This document shows, one piece after another, positions 1 through 8,230 of a stretch of DNA of 64,000 nucleotides. Within the stretch, counting starts at the first letter, position 1, and the number at the start of each line of letters is the position of its first letter. The notes beneath the pieces are model-generated. The model was not told where the DNA came from. It did not search any database and saw only the letters and a list, made by a program, of their open reading frames with translations. The position numbers were made by a program, and so were the translations under genes. This DNA comes from Candidatus Dechloromonas phosphorivorans (GTDB lineage: Bacteria > Pseudomonadota > Gammaproteobacteria > Burkholderiales > Rhodocyclaceae): the NCBI GenBank assembly GCA_016714975.1, contig JADKBR010000017.1:248001-312000 (forward strand), in the 5' to 3' direction.

Positions 1-645
1 CAGGCCCTCCGCAAGGCGGGTCACGTAGGCATCGTCGGTGCAGCCGTCGGGCAACTCGATGTCGAGGTCGCTGGCTTCCTTGGTGAACGGGAAGTTGCGT
101 GCACCGTGGATCGAGAAGGTGAAGACGCGGTCGTCGCCGGCCAGGATGCTGGCAGTGCCGTTGCCTTGATGGACGTCGCAATCGACGATCAGCACCCGCT
201 CGGCGCGACCTTCGGCCTGCATGGCACGGGCGGCGACGGCGGCATCGTTGAAGACGCAGAATCCCTCGCCCCGATCGCGGAAGGCATGGTGGGTGCCGCC
301 GGCCAGGTTGGCCGACACCGCGCCGCTGCGCAGGGCCGAACGACAGGCGCAGATCGTCGCGTTCGCCGAGCGGTGCGAACGCTCGACCATGCTTGGGCTC
401 TATGGGAAGCCGATGGCTTTTTGAGTCCTTTCCGGCAGTTGATCGCAACAGACCTGCCGGATGTAGTCGGGATCGTGGGCGCGCGCCAGTTCTTCGTCGC
501 TGGCCGCGTGCGGCAGGTGAAAGTCGCTCGCGGAGAACTCCCCGCCGGCCAGCAGTTCGGCGCGCAGCCGGGCGTATTTTTCCATCGGGAAACGATGGCC
601 GGGAGGCAGGGGGAGGACGAAGACGTCGGTGTAGAAAAGATCCAC
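1..645 (-). pseudogene. Histone deacetylase/acetoin utilisation family hydrolase, in-frame stop, 3' end outside window
   Basis: Zn-dependent amide hydrolase of the HDAC/AcuC/APAH superfamily; the bacterial substrate (acetylated protein, polyamine or other) cannot be told. The protein begins MDLFYTDVFVLPLPPGHRFP, typical of the family N-terminus. Further on it carries the family motifs GGTHHAFRDRGEGFC, the metal/catalytic segment DCDVHQGNG and FSIHGARNFP. The frame is open throughout except for a TAG at 402-400, after GFP and before SPSMVERS, where relatives usually carry Trp (TGG); this is a one-base nonsense change or a sequencing error. The gene runs off the left edge, so the C-terminus is missing. 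It lies 18 bp downstream of the thioredoxin-TPR gene and may be cotranscribed. Confidence 0.85.
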
Positions 646-663
646 CGCCGAGGTCTGCGCAGT

Positions 664-1518
664 TCAGTTCAGCGCGGCGGACAGCTTGCGGCGGAATTCA
701 CGCACCAGGTCGTCGTACTGCTCGCTGCCGGCAAGAGCCTCGAAGATCTGCAGCAGGGCCTTGCGGCCGGCGCCTTCGTCGAAGAAACGGTCACTGACGA
801 CGACCTCCAGCGCATTTTCGAGCGCTTCGCGAAAGCGGCTTTGGCCGGCGTAGGCACGTGCCAGATCAAGGCGGGTGGCGTGATCGGCCGGGTTGGCGGC
901 GAGCTTCACTTCCAGTTCGCCGGTGTCGGCGGCGCAGGCGGCCAGCGCCAGACGGGCGCGCAGCGCATTGGCGCGATCGGCTTCAAGGGTGTATTCGCTG
1001 GCGAGCAACTGTCCGGCTTCGTCGTTGCGCCCAAGTTGCAACAGGACGTCGATGGCATCAAGGCGCACCGCCTCGTCGGCCGGCTGTTCGCGGCTGGCTT
1101 CCGAGAGCCTGGCCAGCGCCTCGTCAAGCCTGCCTTCGGCGACCAGGGCGGCGGCTTCCTGCGCGCAGGTTGCCGCCGGTAGCGGGCAGGGCGATGCGGT
1201 CGAGGAAGGCACGGATCTGGCCCTCCGGCAAGACGCCATTGAACTCGTCGACCAGTTTCCCCTGGAAGAGCACCTTGACCGAGGGATGCTGCGCACGCCG
1301 AAATGCTGCGCCAGCTCCGGATTCTGGTCGGCATCCACCTTGGCCAGCAGGAAGCGGCCGGCGTACTCCTCGGCGAGCTTTTCGAGCAGCGGCTTGATCG
1401 TCTTGCACGGTTCGCACCACGGCGCCCAGAAGTCGATGACCACGGGTACCCGCGACGATGGCTCGATGACCTTGGCTTCGAACTCTTCGATGGAAACGTC
1501 AAATGAAAACTGGAACAT
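664..1518 (-). pseudogene. cnoX: Thioredoxin-TPR co-chaperone (CnoX/YbbN-like), two compensating frameshifts
   Basis: Thioredoxin-fold N-terminus (starts MFQFSFDV) with the active-site motif WCEPC, followed by a tetratricopeptide-like helical region (AALVAEGRLDEALARLSEA and onward), the CnoX/YbbN layout. That family protects and hands substrates to GroEL or DnaK under oxidative stress. The frame changes near 1285, where one C appears missing from a C run, so that SIP should continue SVKVLFQGKLVDEF. It changes back near 1160-1170. The total span is 285 codons, so the two lesions cancel; the intervening 40 or so residues (VLFQGKLVDEFNGVLPEGQI) are typical thioredoxin sequence in the shifted frame. 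I read this as one real gene with two indel errors, not a decayed gene. Confidence 0.85.
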
Positions 1519-1535
1519 GGATTGGACCCGGGGGA

Positions 1536-2210
1536 TTAGATTCTGGCGAATTCTACCGCCAGCCGCGGCGCGCGGGGCGATTCCAGAACAAGCGCCGGGG
1601 TGGACGCCTGCTTCAGCCAGCTGGCGAGATGTTCCGGGAAGCCGGGTGTGTCGGCAAGCGCGCCGGGGATGGTCATGGTCCGCAACTGGAGTGTGGCCTG
1701 AGAGCTGGCCAGTGGGGCGCCGGCGAGAGCGAGCCAGTGACCGGTGGTCGATTCCGCCCAAGTGTCAAGGTGGGCACAGAGCACTTGCGCGTAGCGCCCT
1801 TCTTCAAGCCAGTTGCTGGCCAGGGCAATGAGCAGCGACCAGTGGGCTTCGCCCTCGGTATCGAGAGGAAAATACGCCGCTGACTGCAGGCCAGGGAGGA
1901 AGGGCTGGATTCGCGCGGCGGCAACGGCCGGCTGGGTGGCGAGAAAGTCGTAGGGCAGAGGCTCGCTGTGGCCGTTGCAGACCTCATCGAGCAGCGTCAG
2001 GGTTTCCTGGCGCGGGCCGCTGGTCGATTGCCAGAGCAGGGCGCTGGGCAGGTGTCGGCGCTCCACGGGAATGCAGGCCAGGGCGCCGACGAGTGCCAGC
2101 TGGGTCAATGCGGCGGCGCGGCGCAGGGGCTTGCCGAGAGCGCTGCGTACGGCTGCCGACAGTGTCTGCGGCCGGCACTGCTGACTGAGGACGGCGTCAA
2201 CGAAGATCAT
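1536..2210 (-). CDS. Ketosynthase-like chain-length factor (N-terminal ketosynthase-like domain only)
   Basis: A 224-aa protein resembling the N-terminal half-domain of beta-ketoacyl synthases found as a separate chain-length-factor partner in aryl polyene clusters (ketoacyl-synt_2-like). Visible features are the segment LPSALLWQSTSGPRQETLTLL and a later SLLIALASNWLEEGRY. There is no active-site Cys motif and no HGT or GH histidine motif, so it cannot condense on its own. It overlaps the stop of the upstream ketosynthase by ATGA, which argues for translational coupling and a heterodimer. It is the last gene of the darA-led operon; the downstream thioredoxin gene starts 17 bp later. A second protein of this kind lies at 23626-24429. 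Confidence 0.7.
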   Translation of the reverse strand: MIFVDAVLSQQCRPQTLSAAVRSALGKPLRRAAALTQLALVGALACIPVERRHLPSALLWQSTSGPRQETLTLLDEVCNGHSEPLPYDFLATQPAVAAARIQPFLPGLQSAAYFPLDTEGEAHWSLLIALASNWLEEGRYAQVLCAHLDTWAESTTGHWLALAGAPLASSQATLQLRTMTIPGALADTPGFPEHLASWLKQASTPALVLESPRAPRLAVEFARI

Positions 2211-3301
2211 CGTTCGCGCTCGACAATCATGGTCGCCAGACCGCCGCCAAAGCCGATCAGGTTGAGCAGTGCCCGCTGGATATGGGCATTGCTGCGGTCA
2301 ACCATCGGCAACAAGGCAATCTCGGGATCGACTTTCTTGAAACCGGCGGTGTGGGGGATGCGGTCGGCAGCCAGGCAAGCAAGCAGGGTGACCAGTTCGA
2401 CAATCCCGCTCGCCCCCAGCGTATGACCGAGGTAGGGTTTGAGCGACAGCAGGGGGGGCGGGTAAATCCCAAAAACCTGGCGCAGCGCATTGCCCTCGGC
2501 GAGGTCGGTGCCCGGCGAGCCGGCGGCTTGCAGCTTGATCAGTTCGATCTCGGCCGGCCCCACCCCTGCTTCCTGCAGGCAGTCGGCCATCAGCCTCGTG
2601 ATCGGGCCACCCGCCGGATCGGGGCCCGTGGCCGAATAGGCATCGATACCGGTGCGCAGGCCGCTGATGCGCCAGGTGCCGGGCTGCGCCGACAGTCTTG
2701 CCGCGGCGACGGCTTCGCCGAGGACGAGTCCGTCCCGCCCGGCATCGAATGGCTGACAGGTGGACTGCGAGAGCAGTTCCATCGCCGCGAAACCGGCCAG
2801 CGTGCTGTTGTTGGCGAGTTCGCAGCCGATCACGATGGCCTCGTCGATCTGGCCCCCGGCAATCAGGCTGCGTGCTGCTTCGAGCGCTGACAAGCCGGAG
2901 ATGCAGGCAGTCGAGAAGCTGTAGCGCGGGCCCGACGACTGCAGCCAGTCGCCGATGCGGCGGCTGAAGGAAGCGTTGGCGACAGGCAGGTCGAAAGGCG
3001 CGCCCTGCTGCTCGAAATGGCCGATCTGGAACGACGACGAGGCAATGAAAAGAGGTGTCTCGGCGGCGAATGGAGCGAGCTGGGCGGCGACGCTGACCAG
3101 TGCCCGCTCGGCGCGTGCGAGCCAGTCGGTTTCCGGCAGCGCCAAGCTGAAGTAGGGGAAATCACGGGTGCCGAGCCGCCGCCCGGTACAGCTGTGTTCG
3201 CCGGCCCACAACGCATTGGCGACTACCCCTGGCGACCTGCCGCGCGCGCAGAGGAGGCCGCTGCCAGTGATGGAACAGGTCGCTTCATCGGCGCTGGGCA
3301 A
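2207..3301 (-). CDS. Beta-ketoacyl synthase with altered catalytic triad
   Basis: FabF-type thiolase-fold ketosynthase of 364 aa. The nucleophile is present in STACISGLSALEA and the second histidine in KPYLGHTLGASG. The first catalytic histidine, usually within NAHGTxTPxxD, is not visible: the aligned stretch reads KLQAAGSPGTD, placing Gln where His is expected (hand alignment). It may therefore condense without efficient malonyl decarboxylation, work with a partner, or act as an acyltransferase. The start is TTG at 3301, overlapping the end of the ACP gene by 17 bp; the segment CSITGSGLLCARGRSPG matches a family N-terminus, so no later start fits. Sits between an ACP and a chain-length factor in the DAR operon. 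Confidence 0.8.
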   Translation of the reverse strand: MPSADEATCSITGSGLLCARGRSPGVVANALWAGEHSCTGRRLGTRDFPYFSLALPETDWLARAERALVSVAAQLAPFAAETPLFIASSSFQIGHFEQQGAPFDLPVANASFSRRIGDWLQSSGPRYSFSTACISGLSALEAARSLIAGGQIDEAIVIGCELANNSTLAGFAAMELLSQSTCQPFDAGRDGLVLGEAVAAARLSAQPGTWRISGLRTGIDAYSATGPDPAGGPITRLMADCLQEAGVGPAEIELIKLQAAGSPGTDLAEGNALRQVFGIYPPPLLSLKPYLGHTLGASGIVELVTLLACLAADRIPHTAGFKKVDPEIALLPMVDRSNAHIQRALLNLIGFGGGLATMIVERER

Positions 3302-3555
3302 GCCACGCGTCGAGGTGTCCGGTCATGTTGGCGACGCTGGAAAGGATGCGGCGGGTTTCCCTTGCTGTCCGCCAGACGCAGGCCGTATTTCTTCTTGATC
3401 GCCATCGAAAGCTGCAGCGCGTCAAGCGAATCAAGTTGCAGCGGGGCTTCCGGCCCGAACAGCGCCTCGTCGTCGCCGATGCTGGCCGGGTCGCAATCCC
3501 GGTCGCAGGCTTCGACGATCAGGGCTTTCAGCTCGCTGCACAGTGTTTCGTTCAT
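3285..3555 (-). pseudogene. Acyl carrier protein, one-base frameshift near the C-terminus
   Basis: A 90-codon carrier protein starting MNETLCSELKALIVEA. The phosphopantetheine attachment Ser is in LQLDSLDALQLSMAIKKKYG (DSL motif). After RLADSK the frame is lost: AAGGGAAACC carries one G too many, and removing it gives KETRRILSSVANMTGHLDAW and a TGA at 3287-3285. The gene spans 271 bases, three times ninety plus one, which fits a single-base insertion. It most likely carries the acyl chain used by the adjacent ketosynthase and BtrH-like acyltransferase. As written, the sequence also fuses it to the preceding permease (see that entry). Confidence 0.8.
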
Positions 3556-4785
3556 GAGCGGGCGGCAAGGGGCGCGGTGATTGAGCCAGATGGCAAGGGC
3601 CAGCGAGAGCGCCGCGAAGACGAGCAGTTGGACGAGGCTGGGCAGAATGTCGGCAAAGCTGCCATGACGCAGCATCACGACATGAAAGCCTTCCAGCCCC
3701 CAGGCCATCGGCGAGAGCGCGGCCAGTTTCTGCATGGTGGCCGGCATGACAAATTTGGGAACCATGATGCCGCCGATGGCGCCCATCAGGACGTTGCCGA
3801 CGCCGCCGACGATGGTCGCCTGTTCCGAGGTTTGCGCGATGCTGGCGATGAGCAGGGCCCATGCTACCGCAGCCAGGCTGACAGCGGCCGAAACCGCCCA
3901 CCAGTTAACCAGCAGCGGCAGGCTGGCCGGCATTTCCAGCGCCTCGCTGCCGAACAGCGGAACGAGAAAGATGCCGACGAGCACCATCATGACCGCCTGA
4001 ATCTGGTTCACCACGAAGAAAGGCAGCAACTTGCCGGCGAGAATCAGGCGGAACGGCAGGCCCATGGCGCGCAGGCGCTGCAGCGTGCCTTGCTGGCGCT
4101 CGATGATGAAGATGGACGAAACCGGAATGACGACAAAAAACATCGCGAAGATCAGCCAGGCCGGGACGTTCTGTTGCACCGAGGAAGGCAAGCGGACGCT
4201 GCGGTCGCTGCGGACGGCGGTACTGCGGATTTCGTCGGGCCAGTCCTTCTCGGCGCTGCCGCCGGGGGTAGTCGGCAGGCCGAAGAGTTTGCCGGCACGC
4301 TGTGTCAGTTCATCGGCCCGCAGTGCGCCGAGCGCGGCCATGACCTGGTTGCGGAAAGCGAGTTGCAGCGCCGGGCTGAGGGTCGGGTCGACAAGGAGTT
4401 GAAGTGGCTCGGTGGGCTTGCCATCGGCGCCGGCGGGAGTCAGCAGACGTTCTCCGAAACCCGGCGGCAGCATCAGCGCCAGGGCCTGATGGCCGGCAAG
4501 AATGCCGTGGCGCGCGGCTTCGGGATCGCTGTTGTTGTCCTGGCGACGGAAGGAGGCGGCTTTGTCGAGACGTTTGATCAGCGCTTTTGATTGCACACTC
4601 CGGTCGAGGTCGACCACGACGTAGGAAACGTCGATGGCGGCGCCGGGGGTGAAGGCGTCGCGCAGGGCCATGGTCATCACCAGGATGAAAATGGTTGGCA
4701 TGATGAATAGCGCCAGCAAGCCATGCCGGTCGCGCAGGAGGGCGATCGATTCCTTGAGCCAGAGGGCGAGCAGGCGGGGCGACAA
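3552..4785 (-). pseudogene. ABC-2 type transporter permease, apparently fused to the ACP by an indel
   Basis: Membrane subunit of an ABC-2 exporter. One N-terminal membrane helix (LLALFIMPTIFILVMTMAL) is followed by a soluble loop of about 150 residues and five or six C-terminal helices, the YhhJ/NatB layout. As written, the frame runs straight into the ACP with no stop. If one base is removed from the C run near 3570 the protein ends ...AARS at a TGA (3554-3552) that overlaps the ACP ATG as ATGA, the usual coupling in this operon. The span of 1234 bases is three times 411 plus one, which supports an indel. A true permease-ACP fusion is the less likely alternative. The start is TTG at 4785, 3 bp after the ATPase stop. 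Confidence 0.75.
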
Positions 4786-4788
4786 GGT

Positions 4789-5700
4789 CTAGTCCCGCAG
4801 CGAGCGCTTGGTCAGCCGCATGAATACCTGCTCCAGATTGTGCTGGCCAAGATTCAGGTCGCATACCTCGCAGCCGGTGGCTGCCAGCTCGTCGAGCAGG
4901 CGGGGCAGTGCTGCGGTCGACGGCAATTTCAGGCGATATTTCAGTCCGCCGGTCGCAACCGCCGGGTAACGGGCGGCGATCGCGTCCGGCAGGGGCTGGG
5001 CAAGATGCAGTTCGAGGACGGGTTCCGGGCATTGCAGAATGCTGTCCAGAGTCCCCTCGGCAAGCAGCTGGCCCTGATCGACAATGGCGATTTTCTGGCA
5101 GATGGCCTCGACCTCTTCCATGTAGTGGCTGGTATAGATCACCGTGGTTCCGGTGGCAGGCAGGGCGGCGATGGCGTCGAGCAGAAAATGCCTGGATTGC
5201 GGATCGACGCCGACCGTCGGTTCATCGAGCAATAGCAGCCGTGGTTTGCCGAGCAGGCCGATGGCCAGATTCAGGCGCCGGCGCAGGCCGCCGGACAGGC
5301 ATTCGGCGCGCTTGCCGACGACCTGATCGAGGCGGCCGAAGGCGATGGCTGCCTCGGTTTGCGCCTTCAGTTCGCTACCATTCAGTCCGAGCGCACCGGC
5401 GAAGAAACGCAGGTTCTCGGCGACGCTGAGCATCGGGTAGAAGGCGTAATCCTGCGGCACCAGGGCGATGGCGCGCGGGTCGGCGGCCCGGACGGCGGGC
5501 AGCAACTGGCCGTTCAGCGAAATCCGGCCGACGCCCGCGGTCAACAATCCGGCGAGCAGGGAAATCAATGTTGTCTTGCCAGCGCCGTTGGGCCCGAGCA
5601 GTCCGTAAACCGCGGCAGCCGGAATGTTGAGTGATATGTTTTGCAGCGCCGCGCTGGCGGCGTCCCGATAGCGGTACGAAACGCCATCGATCAGCAGCAT
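4789..5700 (-). CDS. ABC-2 exporter ATP-binding protein
   Basis: Nucleotide-binding subunit of about 303 aa, starting MLLIDGVSYRYRD. Walker A is GPNGAGKTT, the signature motif is LSGGLRRRL, Walker B is LLLLDEPTVGVD, and the switch histidine is in TSHYMEEVE. The C-terminal extension (after about residue 220) is typical of CcmA/NatA-like drug and lipid exporters. The ATG overlaps the TGA of the BtrH-like gene by one base (TGATG), so translation is coupled. With the downstream permease it should move the product of the DarAB/ketosynthase/BtrH genes, or a precursor, across the inner membrane. The substrate itself is inferred from context only. Confidence 0.9.
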   Translation of the reverse strand: MLLIDGVSYRYRDAASAALQNISLNIPAAAVYGLLGPNGAGKTTLISLLAGLLTAGVGRISLNGQLLPAVRAADPRAIALVPQDYAFYPMLSVAENLRFFAGALGLNGSELKAQTEAAIAFGRLDQVVGKRAECLSGGLRRRLNLAIGLLGKPRLLLLDEPTVGVDPQSRHFLLDAIAALPATGTTVIYTSHYMEEVEAICQKIAIVDQGQLLAEGTLDSILQCPEPVLELHLAQPLPDAIAARYPAVATGGLKYRLKLPSTAALPRLLDELAATGCEVCDLNLGQHNLEQVFMRLTKRSLRD

Positions 5701-6694
5701 CAGGCGGCGCGGCGCAGGTCGCCAAAGAACGCCTGCTCGCGATTGGCAAGCTGGCGCAGCTTGGCGGCCAGTACGGCCGGGGCGAGCGGTTCGCGGTCGC
5801 GGATCATGCGGGCGGCTGAGAGGGCGAATTCGCGCCATTCGTCGCCGATGTCGACCAGCGTTTCCGCCAGTTCATCGAGGAGTGGCCGGGCGAGCAGTTC
5901 GGCGGCTTCCTGCAGGAACGAGGCGTAAATGAAACGAAACCGGCACCGCCGGTACCAATTTCTTCCTGCATGCGTACCACCTGACCGACGAACATCTTGG
6001 TCTGCGCCGGATCGCCCTTCGCCGCCAGCGCTTCGACGGCATTGGCCAGGCGGCGGATGCCGCGCACGCCGATGATCGGCAAGGGGGCATCGAGCATGAT
6101 GCGCGTCGTCTTCTTCAGCGCCTTCGGGATCTCCTGCGACCAGTCCGGGGCAGACGGCTTGCCGGTGGCGTAGTAGAGCAGGCCTCTCGGGGCCAGAACG
6201 CCCCGGGCAAAGCGTGCTTTCTGCAAGGCGCCGGCGGGGCAGCGCACGGGGCTTTCGAAGACCGGATCGGAGAGATGATAGTCGCCGCTGGCGACATCCC
6301 GGCCGAACGCCAGGACGTTGTGTGCGTTGAAGTGAAAGCGCAGGTCCTCCGGCATGTAGGGTAGCCAGAACACCGAAGTCTGCATGCCGACCAGTTGACC
6401 CGCCGTCAGCAGTTCATCGAGGCGCCGGGTGCCGGCTTCCGGATTGCGGAATGTCTCGAAACGCATTTTCAGGCCGAGCGGCTTCTGCAGTCCCTTGATG
6501 ATCGATTTCGGCGGCATCCGGTAGGCTACCAGTGGCAGGCCATTGATCCGGATGAGAGGAATGTAGGCGAAGGACAACGCCGCAGACAGCCCGAAGGCCA
6601 TCGCTTCGGAAATCGGCAGTCCGTGGTGGCGAAGCATTGCTGACATGACGCCGCTCTCGCAATGCGATGCATGGCTGTGCTCGAATGCCATCAT
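5700..6694 (-). pseudogene. BtrH N-terminal domain protein (acyl-ACP acyltransferase-like), one frameshift
   Basis: Resembles butirosin biosynthesis protein H, whose papain-like N-terminal domain transfers an aminoacyl group from a carrier protein to an amine. A candidate Cys-His-Asp set is visible: Cys in HASHCESGVMSAML, His in FNAHNVLAFG and Asp in YHLSDPVFES. Near 5935 one base appears missing: inserting a C gives GFRFIYASFLQEAAELL and an open frame to a TGA at 5702-5700 that overlaps the ABC ATPase ATG. The span of 995 bases is one short of a multiple of three. The acyl donor is probably the ACP two genes downstream. The acceptor is unknown; joining polyene, resorcinol or an amine are all open. 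Confidence 0.7.
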
Positions 6695-7086
6695 TCGGCC
6701 TTGTCGAGTCGGTCAACCCCGATGCCCATCGCTTCGGCGTAACGCTGGCGCAGCGCGGGCGAGAGGGAAGCGAAGACAGCGGGACGAAAATGCCGGCGGA
6801 TGCGCCACTGCCAAAGGCCGGTCGTCTGCGCCAGCAGCGCAACATCCATTCGCGCCTTGTGCATGTGGTATTCGAGCGCCGATGTCAGTCCGCTAGCAAC
6901 GCGCTGGCGCGCCTCTTCCGCCAGGCGATTGAGGTCTTCCACGGCCTGGCGGGTAACGATTTCCTCGACCTCCCAGCCCACTGACTGGACGATCCGTAGC
7001 CTGCCATCGGCGCCACGGGCATAGAGCGCCTTGCGGTGGCCGCCGAGCGTGGCGTTGCCTTCCTGCGGAACTTCATTCGTCAGCAT
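6691..7086 (-). CDS. Conserved-looking protein of unknown function (131 aa) in the DAR operon
   Basis: I do not recognise a named family. The protein is soluble, with no signal peptide or membrane helix, and largely helical: a central amphipathic stretch (EEIVTRQAVEDLNRLAEEAR) and a basic, aromatic C-terminal part (LWQWRIRRHFRPAVF). It overlaps darB by 14 bp on one side and the BtrH-like gene (ATGATG) on the other, so it is almost certainly cotranslated with them. The position between the resorcinol-forming enzymes and a putative acyltransferase suggests an accessory or regulatory role in the same pathway, but no activity can be read from the sequence. Confidence 0.75.
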   Translation of the reverse strand: MLTNEVPQEGNATLGGHRKALYARGADGRLRIVQSVGWEVEEIVTRQAVEDLNRLAEEARQRVASGLTSALEYHMHKARMDVALLAQTTGLWQWRIRRHFRPAVFASLSPALRQRYAEAMGIGVDRLDKAE

Positions 7087-8230
7087 GGTCGACCGCAGTC
7101 AGGTGCATCAGGGATCCGGTGAAGCGACCGCTCTCCGGGACAAAGCAGAGCAGTCGGTCGCCGGCCTTGAGTCGGCCGCTGTCAAGCAACTCGTCGACCA
7201 TGATGAAAATCGATGCAGAGCCGGTATTCCCCTTGTTGTGGAGATTGGTGAACCACTTTTCCTGTCCCAGCGGGAAAGCGGTCGCTGCCATGCAATCGAT
7301 CATCGGCATCCGGAAGTATTCGGAGGACATGTGCGGCAGAAACCAGTCGACTGCCCCAGGGGCCAAGCCGTGAGTCGCCATGGCCTTTTGCAGCGATTTG
7401 CCGAGGGTCTGGTCGGTCACGTTGGCGTTGAGCAAGCGGACGTCCTGCTTGATCGAAAAGATCGAGCGGCTGGCCCATTCCGCCGGCGGAAAAGCCTGCC
7501 AGCCCTTCAGCGATCCGTCGGCCTGCTTCTCGCCACCGGCGACCATGCAGACCTCCATGCTGTTTGCCTGCGACAGTATGTCGATCCAGTCAATACGCAG
7601 CGAGAGGCCATTGCGGCGCGGCGCATCCTGCAAACGAAAGGCGCCGGCACCGTCGGAAAGCATCCAGCGCAGAAAGTCCTGTTCGAAGGCGATCTCGGGA
7701 TTGGCTTCGAGTTCTGCCAATCGCTGTTCAGACTCAGCCGGGAAATGGCGCGCCTGCAGCACTGGCGAGACGACTTCCGAGCCGGTCGCCACGGCGTTCT
7801 TGGCGAAGCCACAGACGATTGCCATGCAGGCGTACTTGAGAGCGGCCACCCCGGCGACGCAGATGCCTGCGGTCGACACCACTTCGCAGGCCGGAATGCC
7901 GAGTTCGCCATGGACCATGACGCCGTGGTTGGGCATCATCTGGTCGGGCAGGGAAGTGCCGGTCACCAGACAGTCCAGGTGTTCAGTCATGCCGAGACCG
8001 CGTATCGCGGCAGCCGTCAACTGGGCGTTGGTGTGGGTGACCTGGCCGCTGGCCGGATCGATTGCATAGTAGCGTTCGCGGATGCCGTTGTTGCGCAACA
8101 CGATGCGGCGGGCGCGGGAAGGCTTGCCGCCGATCATGCCGAGGATGCTCTCGATTTCATCGTTGCGCACCGGGGCGTTGGGCAGGAATGCCGAGGTGCC
8201 GGTGATGTATGCCTTGCCGCTACAGGTCAT
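7073..8230 (-). CDS. darB: DarB-type beta-ketoacyl-ACP synthase III (dialkylresorcinol biosynthesis)
   Basis: KAS III-like ketosynthase of 385 aa. It opens KAYITGTSAFLPNAPVRNDE and continues ARRIVLRNNGIRERYYAID, the signature opening of DarB proteins. The nucleophile is Cys124 (STAGICVAG), with His in FLPHMSSEYF and Asn in NKGNTGSAS completing the KAS III triad. DarB proteins join two beta-ketoacyl chains into the intermediate that becomes a 2,5-dialkylresorcinol, a free antioxidant or one half of flexirubins. The ATG overlaps the darA stop (ATGACCTGTAG), so the two are coupled. The assignment rests on remembered family sequences and the darA neighbour. Confidence 0.9.
   Translation of the reverse strand: MTCSGKAYITGTSAFLPNAPVRNDEIESILGMIGGKPSRARRIVLRNNGIRERYYAIDPASGQVTHTNAQLTAAAIRGLGMTEHLDCLVTGTSLPDQMMPNHGVMVHGELGIPACEVVSTAGICVAGVAALKYACMAIVCGFAKNAVATGSEVVSPVLQARHFPAESEQRLAELEANPEIAFEQDFLRWMLSDGAGAFRLQDAPRRNGLSLRIDWIDILSQANSMEVCMVAGGEKQADGSLKGWQAFPPAEWASRSIFSIKQDVRLLNANVTDQTLGKSLQKAMATHGLAPGAVDWFLPHMSSEYFRMPMIDCMAATAFPLGQEKWFTNLHNKGNTGSASIFIMVDELLDSGRLKAGDRLLCFVPESGRFTGSLMHLTAVDHADE

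Noticed and set aside
106..1182. Long plus-strand reading frame opposite the HDAC and thioredoxin genes
   Set aside because: It is the mirror of real minus-strand genes; its composition is Gly/Arg/Ala-rich with no family resemblance.
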